Shown here piece by piece: positions 24,740 through 37,188 of a stretch of DNA of 64,000 nt. The DNA comes from Ustilaginoidea virens (Eukaryota; Ascomycota; Sordariomycetes; Hypocreales; Clavicipitaceae): NCBI RefSeq assembly GCF_000687475.1, contig NC_057320.1, positions 2,170,001 to 2,234,000 on the forward strand, given 5' to 3'. The translations under genes were made by a program, and so were the position numbers. Under the pieces are notes generated by a model. The model ran no database searches. It worked only from the letters and a program-made list of their open reading frames with translations, and was not told the origin of the DNA. The stretch's first letter is position 1, and each line of letters starts with the position of its first letter.

Positions 24740-27255
24740 TATTATATATCTAAATATCCCCCTATTTAGCTTTAAATACCTTTTATACCGCTATCTCTAA
24801 AAGTTCTCTAAGGGTTCCTATATAGGTAAATCGTATCCTTTCTATTTAATAAGTATATTATAATTCCGCCCCCGACCTTAAGTATTCCTTATAGCTAAAA
24901 TTTCTTCTACTTTATATTCTTTATATAGCCGATTAGAGTCTTAAGATAGTATAAGTAGAGGACTAGGTTATATATTAATTAGCTTTTAATTTAAAAGTAG
25001 ATTAGAGGCCGCTTATTCGATTAAATTAATATAGAAAACTAGGTAAATACCTTATAGGATATCGAATCGAATATTAAGTAGAAATAGTATAGCTATAATT
25101 ATATATTTTGCCGAGATTTAGTCGAGCTTTTTATAAAGCCGGTTTATCTTAATATTGCATAAGGTAAGCTATACCCAATCCCTAACTTGAAAATATTCCG
25201 CTAGGCGGCACGAACGGTTAATTGCATCCTACTATTATTATTATATAAAGGCGATAGCGGCTTAGGCTACTTCCTATCCCTTATAGAGGTTAGCTAAAAA
25301 TAAGGCAGCCCGCCCTTTCGGGGTTATTAAACTTAGTATTATATCCAGAGGCGATATAATTATTAGAATATTAAATCCATTAAGGAGCCAATTAAAATTA
25401 AAACCAATTACTAATAATATTTAGTTATTTAATACTAGTTAGTATGCTATAAGGTGTTTTAGGTAATTATATTAGTCAAAAGAGACTATAATATATAAGA
25501 TAGCCTAAACCTTTTAGTTTATCCGTTCTATACTGCTATTAGTCTAAGGATAATATATAATCGAGAGGAGTTATTTAGTCCTAATTGAATTGCAAAATAT
25601 AGTTTAAAATTATCCTATTTAGTTAGACTTTTAGTTGCTAATAATTTCTTTAGGGAACCTATAGAAATGCTACTAGCACTATTAGAACCATTTTATATAG
25701 TCTTCCGCTTTTATAGAGTGTATTACCTTAAGCTGGATATATTTCGATAGGCGATTAGTAATAACTATAAGGAATCGCGGGTTAGATATATTATATATAG
25801 GAAGATCTATTATAAAGTCGATAGAAATCTATGACTAAAATCAGTCTAAAATAAGCAATAGCTATAGTAGGCTTTAGCGTAATTATCGGCTTTTATATGC
25901 CTTATAGTATTAGTAATTCTAGATATATCTTACTACTGCTAAAGATATATTATCGAAGTAATAATCGCGATATAATAACTAGAATATAATATTCTTCCCT
26001 AGATGGCCTATAGTAGGTGATTTATAGTAGTGCTATATAACTGTAGTAATTAGGGGTTTAAAAGAAGGGAGCTATATCTGCCCCTAGTAGAGAAGCGCAT
26101 TATATATATTTAGGGCGTAATCTACAATCTATTCCCTTATTAAAGCCTTAATTAGGAAATATCTTTCGCCTATCGCTATTACTACTTAGTATGCCTAATA
26201 TATTTTATCTTTAGTAATAGCCTAATCCTAAAGTGCCTAAAGGTAGGAGTTAGCGAAAATATATAAGCTACTAGGTAAGCTTAACCCTAAAGGTATAGCT
26301 ATAAAAACTAGTTTAGTAGTTAAGTCTAAATAAAGTATTAAGATCGATAGCGGTTTTAAAATCTAGCTAATCCTTATTATTACGCTATTAGCTTCTTATT
26401 CTTATTAAAATAGGGCGTTAGGGCGTTAAGCTTATAACCCCGGCCTATACTAAAGATAAAACTTAAAGAGTGCTAATATTTCGGCCTATCTAGCCTACCG
26501 TTCTAATATCTTATAAGGTTAAGCAAAATACTTTAGATTCTTATAGTTTATAAGAATAGTAAATAGAAAGGCTACTAATTAGAGTTTAGCCAACTATACC
26601 TTTAGATAAGAGATAATAGCAAGAAGCTCCTTATTATAAATTATATAGTTCCATTCGGCATCTATAAGGTATATAGAATAATATGCAATAGGGTAAAAGA
26701 TTTTATCCTCCCTAATTTAAAAGAGGTAGCTATTAAAAGCGGTACTAAAGCTATCTATTTTAAGAATTATCTCTTTATTAAGGTCCTATTAGGCGAGAAT
26801 TAGGTATAAAATAAAGTAATACTTAAGCATTTAGAATACTACCTCTTCCTTATCTAACTATTAAAAAGGAACCCTTTTTTTTATTAATTTAATTAAGGAT
26901 TCGGCGAATCAGGAGAAGTTAAGGATAAAATTATAGTAAAAATTTATAAAGCTAAAGAAGCTTTAGACCCTTTTTAGTTTTATAGGGGCTTCCTAATTCT
27001 AGATAGCCTTAATCTTTTTAGGGTTTAGGCAGATCTCTTTTCCTACCGTTATAATATAACCTAGATACCAGACCTCTATTATAGTAAAATTATACTTCTT
27101 TAAGTCTAGGTTAAAACCGGCATTTTAAAATTGTTAAAGTATATTTTTAATGCATCCTATATAATCCTCCTTTAATCCTAAGGTATAAATAAAGATATTA
27201 TTAAGGTATATAGTCGTAAAGTCTTTAAGTATATTTCCTAAAGCCCTATTAATAT
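24740..27255 (-). pseudogene. Gypsy-E pol, 3' part: RT, RNase H, integrase, chromodomain
   Basis: Read on minus. RT box IYLNNIFIYT (YLDD type, Asp to Asn twice) lies near 27215-27185, with the following YLGYII near 27060. RNase H covers about 26850-26350. Integrase has an H2C2-like start (HLGKNIIFQLL, with Q from a stop) near 26000. Its core (SIDFIIDLP, then VITNRLSKYIQL) lies near 25830-25730, and the catalytic Glu block SSIERIN near 25540. An integrase C-terminal DW-V-LTL-NIK block lies near 25150. A chromodomain-like block (KVGGGIIIYLLNRKD, then a W-to-R/P-rich stretch) lies near 24870-24770. The frame continues upstream at 33830 once C-III is removed. TAG and TAA are dense. The chromodomain suggests targeting to heterochromatin, as known for chromoviruses. 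Confidence 0.8.
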
Positions 27256-28006
27256 TGTTAAAATCCTATAGTAGCCTATTAGGCTGCTGGCCTAATGCCC
27301 TACTGGTCTACTAACCTTCTGGCCCTTATACCGTCTCTTAGACTTACGGTAGTCTTACTAACCCAGGCCCTTGCCTTTTACCTTAAGGATTTTCAGTAGA
27401 TTATTTACTGTATATCAAGTAAGGTAGGCCTTAAGGTAGGCCTTATTAAAAAGGTGTGGTATTGCTAAATTAGTATGGTAGGTCTACTAGCGTGGTGGCT
27501 AGTCCACTAGTGTAGTGGGTAGTCTACTAGTGTGGTGGGTAGTTACTAGCGTGGTAGCTAGTTATTAGTGTGGTGACTAGTTACTAGTGCGGTGGTTAGG
27601 GTGGTTGAAAAGGCCCGATATAGTGGGGCTGCTGACGTATTATATACGTGGCAAAGCGAGCATTACGGGGAGCTTTTTTACTGGCTACCTTAGATGCCTG
27701 GGCCCACCCCTCCTTCGTGTATATATAGGATAGCTTTCCCCCTTCTTTCTAGATAGTAGAAGGGCAGCACAATCGAATCTATTAATGCACTATATGCCTC
27801 TTAACTTCTTACCTTCCCTATGTTTTCTGGTTATCTTATATTTGCCTTGCCTTTACACTTGCCTTGCTTTATAGCACTTATATAGTCTTAGGACTTGGTG
27901 AAAAATCTAGTATTATACTAAGATTAGTTCATAGGTCGCAGACAGTCTCGTGCCATCTAGCTAGCTAGTAAGGCTTTGCTTTATAGTGACCTTGAGAATT
28001 GCAACA
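27256..28006 (+). repeat. C-III 5' LTR
   Basis: This 751-bp LTR runs TGTTAAAATCC...TTGCAACA and keeps the unmutated CA end. A short duplication of AAGGTAGGCCTT (27420-27445) is shared with its partner. The minisatellite lies at about 27470-27600. Confidence 0.94.
27720..27727 (+). promoter_or_regulatory. Probable TATA box of the C-III 5' LTR
   Basis: TATATATA lies before the conserved CCCCCTTCTTTC stretch, as in the other C LTRs. Positional inference. Confidence 0.4.
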
Positions 28007-28020
28007 GGTTATAAGCCCGG
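28007..28020 (+). promoter_or_regulatory. C-III primer-binding site
   Basis: GGTTATAAGCCCGG is the anticodon-arm type site with one G-to-A change relative to C-II and D. It abuts the 5' LTR. Confidence 0.8.
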
Positions 28021-28104
28021 GTTTTTACTTCTTTATTTTTACCCTACCTTTTATATTCACCCCTTAGTCTCTCTTGCTTATTAGTACTACTAATATAGCT
28101 ATCC

Positions 28105-28565
28105 TTTGGTATCCTCGGCTTACTCTTATCACCTTTGGCTTACCCTTTATTACCTACGGCATTACCCTGCGGCAATCAACGGCGCACCCCTACGGCAACT
28201 TACGGCGTAACCTCACGGCATTTTAGCGTAACCTTACGTTATTTTCGGCGTAACCTACGGCACCTACGGATTTTATAGTGTAATATCTACTACACTATAC
28301 CACTGTATAACACTTTTACACCTAGTGCACGATACCTACTGCACTATACGGTACCTGTTATACTCTCCTACTTATAGCACCTTTGGTACGGCACTTACGG
28401 CACCTTTTATATTACGGGACCTACGGCACCTACGGCACTTACGGCACCTTTATATTACGGCACTATATAAGCACCTTAAACACCAACGCTATAGTACGGA
28501 CTTGCACAACGCCTACGGCATCTATGCTTTTATACTGAGACCTGCCGCTATACTCTGCGGTTATA
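28105..28565 (+). repeat. C-III leader, TACGGCACC-type minisatellite
   Basis: Degenerate repeats of ACGGCACCT and ACGGCACTT fill the leader between primer-binding site and gag. They are homologous to the C-II and C-IV leaders. No gene is supported here. Confidence 0.8.
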
Positions 28566-28700
28566 TTTTATAGTAGGCTACTAGCTACTATATTTACTAG
28601 CTGTCCAGCTAGTTACTCGACTATTTTGCTAGCTATTTAGCAGGTTATTCATCTGTTCTTACAGCTATTAGCACCATTTTAACGACTTTTAGCCACTATA

Positions 28701-31700
28701 ATGGCATAGTCTAGGCCTTCCACTTATAAGGCCACTTTGGATTCCGACTCTAAAGCTGATCTTACTATACAACTACAGCTAGATATGGACTATATAAAGT
28801 CCCAGATGAATACCCTAACTATCCTTTTACAAGGCTTAGTTAGTAGGCGAAATAGTAACGTTCCTACTATTATAATTAGTAAGGAACTGGTAGAGGCTAC
28901 TAGCCCTACTATCTCCGGTCCTACTAATATGAACAGTAAGGACCCTATAGAGGCTACTAGCCGTACTACTACTAATGCCGCTTCTACTAATAATAGCAAG
29001 AATAATTCTACTAATAATAAGAAAAAGAAGCTGCAAAAGAAGAAGGAACAGGACTCTAATAATAGCAGCAAACAGCAAAATGTTGAGTCCTTTATTATAG
29101 GCAATTATAATACCCAGGATATTAATATATCCTATTCCTCTTCTTCTACCACTATATCCACTGATATAAGCTATAGTGCTAAATCAGGCGGTAGGACCCC
29201 TAAGGATGCCCTCCTTTATAATACCGGCTCTACTTATCATATTGTTAATGATAAGAAGTATTTCACTACTTTTTACCATTTTGAGAAGGATAACAAGCCT
29301 GTAATTACTACTGGTGGTGGCCCTATTTCCCCTACTGGTTAGGGCACAGCACGATTTACTGTGCTATAGGGCGTTAATCCCACCAAATGGGGTATTATAG
29401 AGCTCAAGAATGCCCTATATATTCCTACTTTGGATATTAATATTATTAGCGGTGTAAAGCATTATGCTGCTAAAGGGGTACTAATTAAAAATCAGCTTTG
29501 GTCAGTAAGCTGTAAATGCATCGGCATTTTTAACTTTGAAAAATACGGCTTTTTCCTTCCACAGAAAGGAATAGACACCCCACTGCTGCATCAACCTTAC
29601 AGCCATTATACTATTACTAATAGTATAACAGTAGAGGTCCCCAGCCCTACTAACCCTGCTGATTATAGTGATCCTGAGGATACCACTATTACCCCTATTT
29701 CTACTACTACGATTAGTAAGGAACCTGTAGAGGCTACTAGCCCTACTACTAACCAGCCCGCTACCACAACTAGCGATGTTCCTGCTATTACAACTAGCAA
29801 GGAACCTGTAGAGGCTACTAGCCCTACCACCCAACCTTCCGCTATTACGACTAGCGAAGACCCTGTAGAGGTTACTAACCCTACTCCTGCCCCTATAGCA
29901 GCTGATATAGAATATCAGAAGCTATTACAATTAGCCGGCATTTGGTATGTACGGCTAGGGCATATAGGTATTCAGCTACTTAAAAAGACCTGTGCTAATA
30001 CCCCTGGTCTACCTAACCTTAATAAGGTTAAAGATGCTGATTTTCGCTGCCTAGCCTGTATTCAGGCTAAGAAGGTTAGAAGACCTTCTAAAGATGCGAT
30101 ACCTAATCCAGCTAAATGCCTGGATATTATAGAAGGTGATACTTTTGCTATATCACCTATGCCATATACCAAACGACCTGTTGCCCTTATATTAGTGGAT
30201 AGAAAATCCCGATTCCGTTGGCTTTACTTACTGCCTAATAGGGAAGGCACTATTGTATTTAAAGCATTACAGAGCTTTATACAGAGCCTATAGGTCAGAT
30301 ATGGTAAAACGCCTATTAAATTCCACTATGATGATGGAAATGAAATCAACAAAATGCTTAGTGATTAGCTTGTCGAATAGGGTATAACTTTTAATATATC
30401 TTGCCCCTATATTCACGAATAAAACGGCCTAGCTGAGCGCTCCATTAGGGTTATAGCTAATAGGCTATGTGCTACTATGGCCTGGTTAAGGCTACTATCT
30501 AACCTCTGGTCTGCTATAATTACTGGCGTTGTTATGCTAGTAAATATAACAGCTGTTACTAATAGACCTTTTAGCCCCTATTAGGAGCTATTAAAAGATT
30601 ATAACTAGATAACACTGGAGCACTACCCTGACCTTATTAACCTTAGGGCTATTGGAGCAGCTATTGAAGTGCTTATACTATACAAAAAACGTGTAAAAAG
30701 CAGAAAATTAGCGCCCCGTACCGAGCCTGGTAGGCTCCTTACCACTCTAGGTAATAATACTTACCTAGTCTACCTTCTAAAGAAGAAGGTTGTTACTAAA
30801 ACAACTTTTATTACCTTTATTTATTAAAATGAAGGTATAGGCCCTATTTCTAGTGGCCTAGAAGGAGACTTTTATAGAGGGCAAAATACAGGTTTAGAGA
30901 GGGTATCTGGCAGAGAACCTGCTATTTTACTAGATGACCTTGAAAGCATTTCTGACCCTATTAACCTTACTAGAATTACTAACACTAATGCTATACCGGA
31001 TGACCTAAAAAGCATGCCGGACCCTACTAATTTTACTAGCGTTACTAATACTAATGCTACCTTGGATTACCTTCCTAAGTCAGAAGGTATTATACTACAG
31101 TCCCCGGCTACTGTAAAGGATAACCTTATAGATATCCTTACCAGCCTTACTCCTGCCGACTATACTGGCCCTACTATATCTGCTAGTCCTACCAACCCTA
31201 CTAGCCCTACCGACTTATTCCTTAATCAGGCTTTATATAACCTAATATGGGATTCCTGCTATATAGCTAAGCGTAAGCTAGCTAAAAAGGCCCCTGATGG
31301 TACGCCTAATAGCTGGAAGGATGTGCTATGAAGCCCTGAAAAAGACCTTTAGATAAAGGCACTATTTAAGGAATTCGAGCAGCTTTTGGATACTAAAGTC
31401 TTCTAATTTATTCCTAAGTCTAGCGTTCCTATTGACAGGAAAATAATACGCAATAGGCCTGTTTTTCGGATTAAAAAGGATGCTAATAATCAGCCTATAA
31501 AATATAAGGCTAGATTAGTTGTTAAGGGCTTTATGTAAGTCGAAGGAAAGGACTTCTAGTATACCTATGCTTCTACCTCTATCCTACCTACCTAGAGGGT
31601 TATACTAGCTTTAGCTGCTAGTAATAACTAGGAAATAGAGCAAATTGACTTTATAGGTGCCTTTCTAAATAGCGAGCTTTCCGAAACTATTTATATGGAT

Positions 31701-32951
31701 ATCCCTGACGGATTTCTTAAATTTACAGAGAGCTTATTACTTACTCATAATAAGCTTTGGTCTAATATATAGCGCTAATGGCTACTAACTTTACTTAAAG
31801 AAGCCGGCTTTAATCCCTCTGTTAAGCAAGCTATTTTACTAAAGAAGGCCCTATACGGGCTAAAATAAGCACCCCGCGAATGGCAATACCGGCTAAAAGA
31901 TCTGATTTCTAGTGAAGGTTTTTTACCTTTAGCCTCTGATGCTGCCGTCTTTTATAATAAGCAAACTAGCACTTTTATCGTCACTTATGTTGACGATTGC
32001 CTATTAGTTAGTCTAAATATAACTTATATTAACTAGCTAAAAAGGAAATTTCATAAGGTCTATGCTATAGAAGACCGTGGTCTAGCTTCCTTCTTTCTAG
32101 GCGTATAGATTATACGAAATAGGAAGGAAGGTCTATTGTGGCTACACTAAGCCCAATTTATAGCAGAGGTCCTAGCTAAATTTGGCTTATAGGATACTAA
32201 ACCTTAGCTTATTCCACTTTAATTAGGAATTCTAAATGAATCTAGTGGAAAAGACCTTAGCCCTACTAATCAGAGCCTTTATTAGAGCCTTACTGGCACT
32301 ATAATGTGGCTTATAATGATGACTAGACCCGATCTAGCATTTCCTACTTAATACCTCTCTCGGTTTATATCTAAGGCAACTAATGTGCATCTAAATGCTG
32401 TAAAGGGCAGCTTTAATTACCTTAAAGGCACTAAGAACCTAGCTATTTGCTTTAGTACTACTAAAAGCAACCAACAGCCTATTATAACCGCTTATTCTGA
32501 TAGCGAATTTGCTGGCTATAAAGAAACCTCTAAATCTACTGGAGGTTTTCTTACTACTATTAATAGTGGTCCTATTATCTGGCGTTCTAAGCGAGCCTCT
32601 TTAGTAGTACTATCTACTTTAGAAGCTGAATCTGATGCATTACTTGAGACTATCCGTGAGGTACAGTGGCTTTCCAACCTTTGCAAGGAGCTAGAAATTG
32701 ATATCTTACGCCCTATACCGCTATACTGCGATAACCAGGGCTCTATTTCAAATTCTAATGACCCTAATCAGCATGCTCGCACTAAGCATACGCTATTAAA
32801 ATTCCGGTATATTAGGGAGCAAGCCCAGCTGGGCTTGGTTAAAATTACCTACTTACCTACTAATAGTATGCCTACTAACGGTCTTACAAAGCCACTGCTG
32901 GGCCATAAATTTACTAGGTTCCGCGAGTTACTAGGTCTTAGGGCCTGCTAA
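28701..32951 (+). pseudogene. C-III gag-pol, most readable C polyprotein but lacking the Gag core
   Basis: A single frame of 1416 codons runs from ATG 28701 (TAG at codon 3) to TAA 32949-32951. The Gag N-terminus (to about 28850) joins EATSPT repeats and a Lys-rich stretch (near 29020) with no Gag core. The protease motif is NTGSTYHIV near 29219 (Asp to Asn). GAG-pre-integrase YVRLGHIGIQLLKK lies near 29945, with a C-x2-C (CLACIQAKK) near 30050. The integrase core covers about 30115-30650: GDTF, then DDGNEINK, then AERSIRV as the three acidic sites. The linker covers 30840-31210. RT covers about 31310-32110 with YVDD at 31986-31997. RNase H covers about 32460-32940 with SDSEFAGYKETSKSTGGF. 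Most stops are TAG or TAA at Gln or Trp positions. Confidence 0.92.
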
Positions 32952-33064
32952 CTTATACTAACTTTTACTAAGGTTTTTTCTTATGCTTTTTCCTTAGCAC
33001 TTTTATTGCATTTTCCTTTCCTATCCTTTATACAATAATTAGCTTGATACTACAGTAGCTAATC

Positions 33065-33072
33065 AGAGGGGG
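33065..33072 (+). promoter_or_regulatory. C-III polypurine tract
   Basis: AGAGGGGG immediately precedes the 3' LTR. Confidence 0.8.
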
Positions 33073-33824
33073 TGTTAAAATCCTATAGTAGCCTACTAGG
33101 CTGCTGGCCTAATGCCCTACTGGTCTACTAACCTTCTGGCCCTTATACCGTCTCTTAGACTTACGGTAGTCTTACCAACCCAGGCCCTTGCCTTTTACCT
33201 TAAGGATTTTCAGTGGATTATTTACTGTATATCAAGTAAGGTAGGCCTTAAGGTAGGCCTTGTTAAAAAGGTGTGGTATTGCTAAATTAGTATGGTGGGT
33301 CTACTAGCGTGGTGGCTAGTCCACTAGTGTAGTGGGTAGTCTACTAGTGTGGTGGGTAGTCACTAGCGTGGTGGCTAGTTACTAGTGTGGTGACTAGTTA
33401 CTAGTGCGGTGGTTAGGGTGGTTGAAAAGGCCCGATATAGTGGGGCTGCTGACGTATTATATACATGGCAAAGCGAGCATTACGGGGAGCTTTTTTACTG
33501 GCTACCTTGGATGCCTGGGCCTACCCCTCCTTCGTGTATATATAGGATAGCTTTCCCCCTTCTTTCTAGATAGTAGAAAGGCAGCACAATCGAGTCTGTT
33601 AATGCACTATATGCCTCTTAACTTCTTACCTTCCCTGCGTTTTCTGGTTATCTTATATTTGCCTTGCCTTTACACTTGTCCTGCTTTATAGCACTTATAT
33701 AGTCTTAGGACTTAGTGAAAAATCTAGTATTATACTAAGATTAGTTCACAGGTCGCAGACAGTCTCGTGCCATCTAGCTAGCTGATAAGGCTCTGCTTTT
33801 ATAGTAACCTTGAAAATTGCAATA
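33073..33824 (+). repeat. C-III 3' LTR
   Basis: This 752-bp LTR is the partner of 27256-28006. It differs mainly by transitions, with a one-base T length difference near the end. It is followed by the TSD AATAT. Confidence 0.94.
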
Positions 33825-33829
33825 AATAT

Positions 33830-36150
33830 ATCGTTAGAATATTATAGGGGCTTTAGTAAAACTAAAAGGTATAATAAGCTACTTAAAGAGGCTAAATCGC
33901 ATATAGAATATAGTAAGGTATTTATCGCCTTCTATAATATAGATTTTATAAAATATTATGCGTATATCGACTTTAGTAAACTACTTTACCTAAGATAAAG
34001 ATCGTAGGGTTTTTTTAATTAATAAGAGGGGGTATTAATCTTAGGCTATAACCTTATTTAGGGCTTAGTAATTTATATAAAAATATTACCCTTTATTCCC
34101 TTTTTTAGCTAAAAGGACTAAAGCTACTATTAATACGGAGCTTACCTAAATCTATTATTTATTTATAAGGTCGGTTACTTATCTTTAAACCTCGAATAGT
34201 TAGTCTTATAGTATATTATATAATAGGCCCTAAGGTAGGTCTAGTATACTTCTATCTAGGGCCTTTTTAAGCCGAATATAATAGTCTAATATACCCTAGT
34301 ATAAAAGAAGGCTAGAGGCCTTTTCTTTATTAAATAGGTCGCTAAATTCCTATAACTCTAGGGGTAGAACCTATAGCTTCTATAGAGATAATATAAGGTC
34401 TTAATATAGCAGAAGTATAATACGAAAGATATACATTATCTCTTATAGGCTTATAGTAATAAAAGAGGTCGATTGGTCTTTAGAATACTTTACTTACCAA
34501 AATATACTATAGAAGACTAAACCAAGAATATTAACTATAGTAGGGCTAGAGTATTATACTATTAATTCTTAGATAATAAAATTGCCTGCCGCTCTAATCT
34601 ATATCTATTATTATTTCGCTTATAATATAATATTATAGTATTCTATCTAAGGAAGACCTAAGATAATATTATAGGTAAAGCCTAAGATTATATAAAGTAT
34701 AACTATAGAAGGCTAGCTATTAATATTAATATCTATGCGAACGATATATATAATAGAGGAAGTCGCTTTTTTATATTCCCTTAAATAGCTTTTAATCTCT
34801 ACTACTATTCCGATTTTCTTATATTATAATAGGCAGATAGGTTAGAGACTTAACTATTACACTATTTTTTCGCTTATAGCACTATAGCAATTATAACCTA
34901 AGTCGATTAAGGTATTAATAAAAGTATAAAATTTATATAATATCGGTACTAAAAAAGGGTGCCTATCTATATATTCTATAATCTCTTTTATTTTTTTTAT
35001 ATAAAATCCTTTTCGTAATCGATTAAGGTTTTAGGTATATACTTTAAGTCCTCTCGTAAGATTAAGCTTAAAGGCTAATCTTTTCCCTAAGAGTTATTAC
35101 TATTATTATCTTTAGCGGCCTAAGAGTCTACTATAGCTACTTTAATTATTCTTAGTCTATAGGCCTTTTACAAACGGTATTTCTATATATAGTAGGTAGA
35201 AGCACTATAATAAAGGTAAAGGTCTTTCTCCTATTACTTATTAAGGACCTCTTATAAGACCTATTCGGCTATATATTGCTTATTCTTTAAAGTAAGCTAG
35301 TTAATACCTATTATCTATATATTACTTTCTGCATCTTAGTTATTATTCTATCGATCGCAAAGAGGACTAAAATAGCACCTAGTTATTAGGCTAATCTTAA
35401 AGTTAATAGCGATTTAATAATAGCAGTCGACTGCTATATAATAGTTATTACAGAAGATCCTAAGTCTAATGATCTTATCGGCTATTTTAGTATTTAATAT
35501 AGAACGGAGGTATTTAAGTTTTACTTCCTTAGGCTAATTAATTCCTCCTATAAGTATTAGTTTTTCCTTAAATTAGATAAAAAAGGCGGCAAAAGGTTCT
35601 TTAGGGCCTTAGTATAAGGAGTACTTAAGTTTAGTAATTATATAATCCTATCGATATAGATCCTTAAAGAGATATTAGAGATATTTAAAGAACTTTACTA
35701 TATTATAATCGTAGGCCTTACTATTCTTAAAAAAGGCTGCGATTTATAATTAGACTATAGAAGATAGGTTCTAGAAGATAAATATCTACTATATCTTTTC
35801 GTCCCCAATAAAGTCTTTATCGACCTTAAGCTTATATTGCATAAAGGTTCGCTAGGCGGTAAATATTATCTTTTTACTATTAAAAGGGTCCCTTATTAGG
35901 ATCGGCTTACGCCTAGGTTAGGTATAAGCTATATTGAGAGTAATAAGGGGGATAGGTCTGCCCTATTATATTGCCGGGACCGGTTAGTATTCCGGTTAGG
36001 GTTTACTCGCCTATTCTGCGAAATAAGCCTATAAAGAATTTATTTGCGATTGAATCTATTGCATTCCCTTAGAAAATTACTGCATTTAGGTATATATATT
36101 ATATTAGGGGCGCTGCTACCCTATGCCGTCTGCCCCTGTCTTATTAGGCA
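33830..36150 (-). pseudogene. Gypsy-E gag, protease and RT start
   Basis: This is the upstream part of the Gypsy-E polyprotein on minus. A retrotransposon Gag domain lies at about 35850-35480: MQYKLKVDKDF, then KEPFAAFFI-FKEKLI, resembling gypsy Gag cores with the usual EFR-L-MK-SE region. A protease-like LIDLGYNCYSAISE block lies near 34920-34880 (the canonical DSG is altered), with NIILGLP near 34650. A pre-RT FSDLFNKEKA block lies near 34340. RT follows, with ALNKVI, YPLLLI, FTKVDIRIIFYKI, EGDKYLTIFYMRFSLFK and FSFTKAP down to 33830. The frame continues at 27255. The plus-strand open frame at 33810-33998 is antisense noise over this RT. Confidence 0.78.
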
Positions 36151-36189
36151 TGCTTATTTCGATATCGTATAACGCTTGCATTATTAGTT

Positions 36190-36479
36190 CTATAATATGG
36201 AGTTATAATAGTAAGGCTGAGAGAGTCTATTTAAATGTGAAGGATTAGCCCTAAGACGGCTGCAAATAGGCGTTAATAATATATATTAAATAGACTAAAG
36301 AGGAAGGAAAAGGATCTAAGTAGGGACCTTCTATCTAGTCTATTTATATCCCGATTATAATATATATCGGAGTCCTAGTATAGTCCTGTGACTCCGTCTA
36401 TTGCCTTTCTTAGGCTAGACGCGGGCGCAGCCCGTGTCCTAGCCACATTATAGCGCGGGCGTAGCCCGAGCCCGTAACA
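36190..36479 (-). repeat. Gypsy-E 5' LTR, inner end approximate
   Basis: On minus it starts TGTTACGGGCTCGGGC at 36479, typical of fungal gypsy LTRs, and Copia-A sequence resumes at 36480. Its first about 60 bases are GC-rich with a repeated CGGGCTRCGCCCGCG motif (36421-36479), in sharp contrast to the TA-rich rest. No second copy is in the window, so the inner boundary is only an estimate. Confidence 0.6.
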
Positions 36480-37188
36480 CCTGGCTACACTTAGGGGTAT
36501 CCCTTATAGTATTAAGGACTTATTGGTGAAGCTCTATATCAGCTATAAAGGGGGGAAAAAGACTACGATATAGGCATTAAAGTTCTTCCAATAGGATATT
36601 AAGGCATTCTAGCTTTAACTTATCGGGGTATTTCGCGATAGTTAATTAGAGCATTATTCTATTCTAATAGTATAAATAGAATTACTTTATACTCTTATTT
36701 TCAAAATAGCTTTTGATTTTATAGACTATATCGTCAAAAGTAAAAGTATCGCGAATACATTTAATATTATCAAAGTAATAGGTCTTAGCATCGCTAATAA
36801 GTATAATTTAGAAGGCTCTAGCGAATATATTATTAGGTAATCCTAATAGGCGGCATTTGCTTTTAAAAGATATAACCTTTAGTATAAGGAAATCATCCAT
36901 TTTGCCGCTATATCTATCTTCTATACGATAGCTACATAAGAGGTTAAATATCTTCTTCAATATAATATTAAACCCGGTTTAGGAATAATCTTTTTAGTTA
37001 AACCCGGCCTCTGTATAGGCTTTTTAGGTATAACCTTAGGGGTATTCCAGAGGGTATTCTAGAACAGCTTATCGGTAGCCTTACGGTAGGCTAGCGGGAT
37101 CTCTAGCGGGGTTATCCTATAACCCGGGTCGGTCTAGGTTTACTAGTCCTCCTATTAAAACCATCCATTCATCGGCCTAAGTAGGCCG
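36480..37188 (-). pseudogene. A-2 gag fragment, left of D
   Basis: This Copia-A sequence on minus is homologous to A-1 4987-5011 joined to 10843 onward. It proves that A-2 was continuous across the point where A-1 carries B. It is cut on the left by Gypsy-E and on the right by D, whose TSD GGCCG is at 37184-37188. It contains part of gag with many TAG and TAA codons. Confidence 0.8.

Larger units (their letters stand above)
27256..33824 (+). mobile_element. Copia-C copy C-III, complete, Gag core deleted
   Basis: This 6569-bp Ty1/copia element is inserted in Gypsy-E RT. LTRs are 751 and 752 bp and the TSD is AATAT at 27251-27255 and 33825-33829. Removing it joins the gypsy RT motifs FTKAPIIF and RYINRALGN. 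It has primer-binding site, leader minisatellite, a single gag-pol frame and polypurine tract. Protease, integrase, RT and RNase H are all represented, but the Gag core is missing as in C-II. Confidence 0.94.
22927..36479 (-). mobile_element. Gypsy-E, chromodomain Ty3/gypsy element, partial, split by C-III
   Basis: This is a Ty3/gypsy LTR retrotransposon read on minus. On the right it begins with its 5' LTR at 36479 and runs through gag, protease, RT, RNase H, integrase and chromodomain to about 24740. C-III (27256-33824) is inserted in its RT. Its 3' LTR is not in the window, so its left end lies beyond C-I; the 11 bases 16295-16305 are probably also part of it. It is inserted in A-2: Copia-A sequence resumes at 36480, and CCTGG (36480-36484) is the candidate TSD. 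It is among the most TA-rich, most mutated elements here. Confidence 0.85.

Noticed and set aside
18542..32951. A recoded genetic code with TAG and TAA read as Gln
   Set aside because: TAG also replaces Trp, and the LTRs show the same transitions outside coding sequence. Mutation explains both; recoding does not.
33810..33998. A 62-codon plus-strand open frame after C-III
   Set aside because: It starts inside the C-III LTR and lies antisense to clear Gypsy-E RT motifs.
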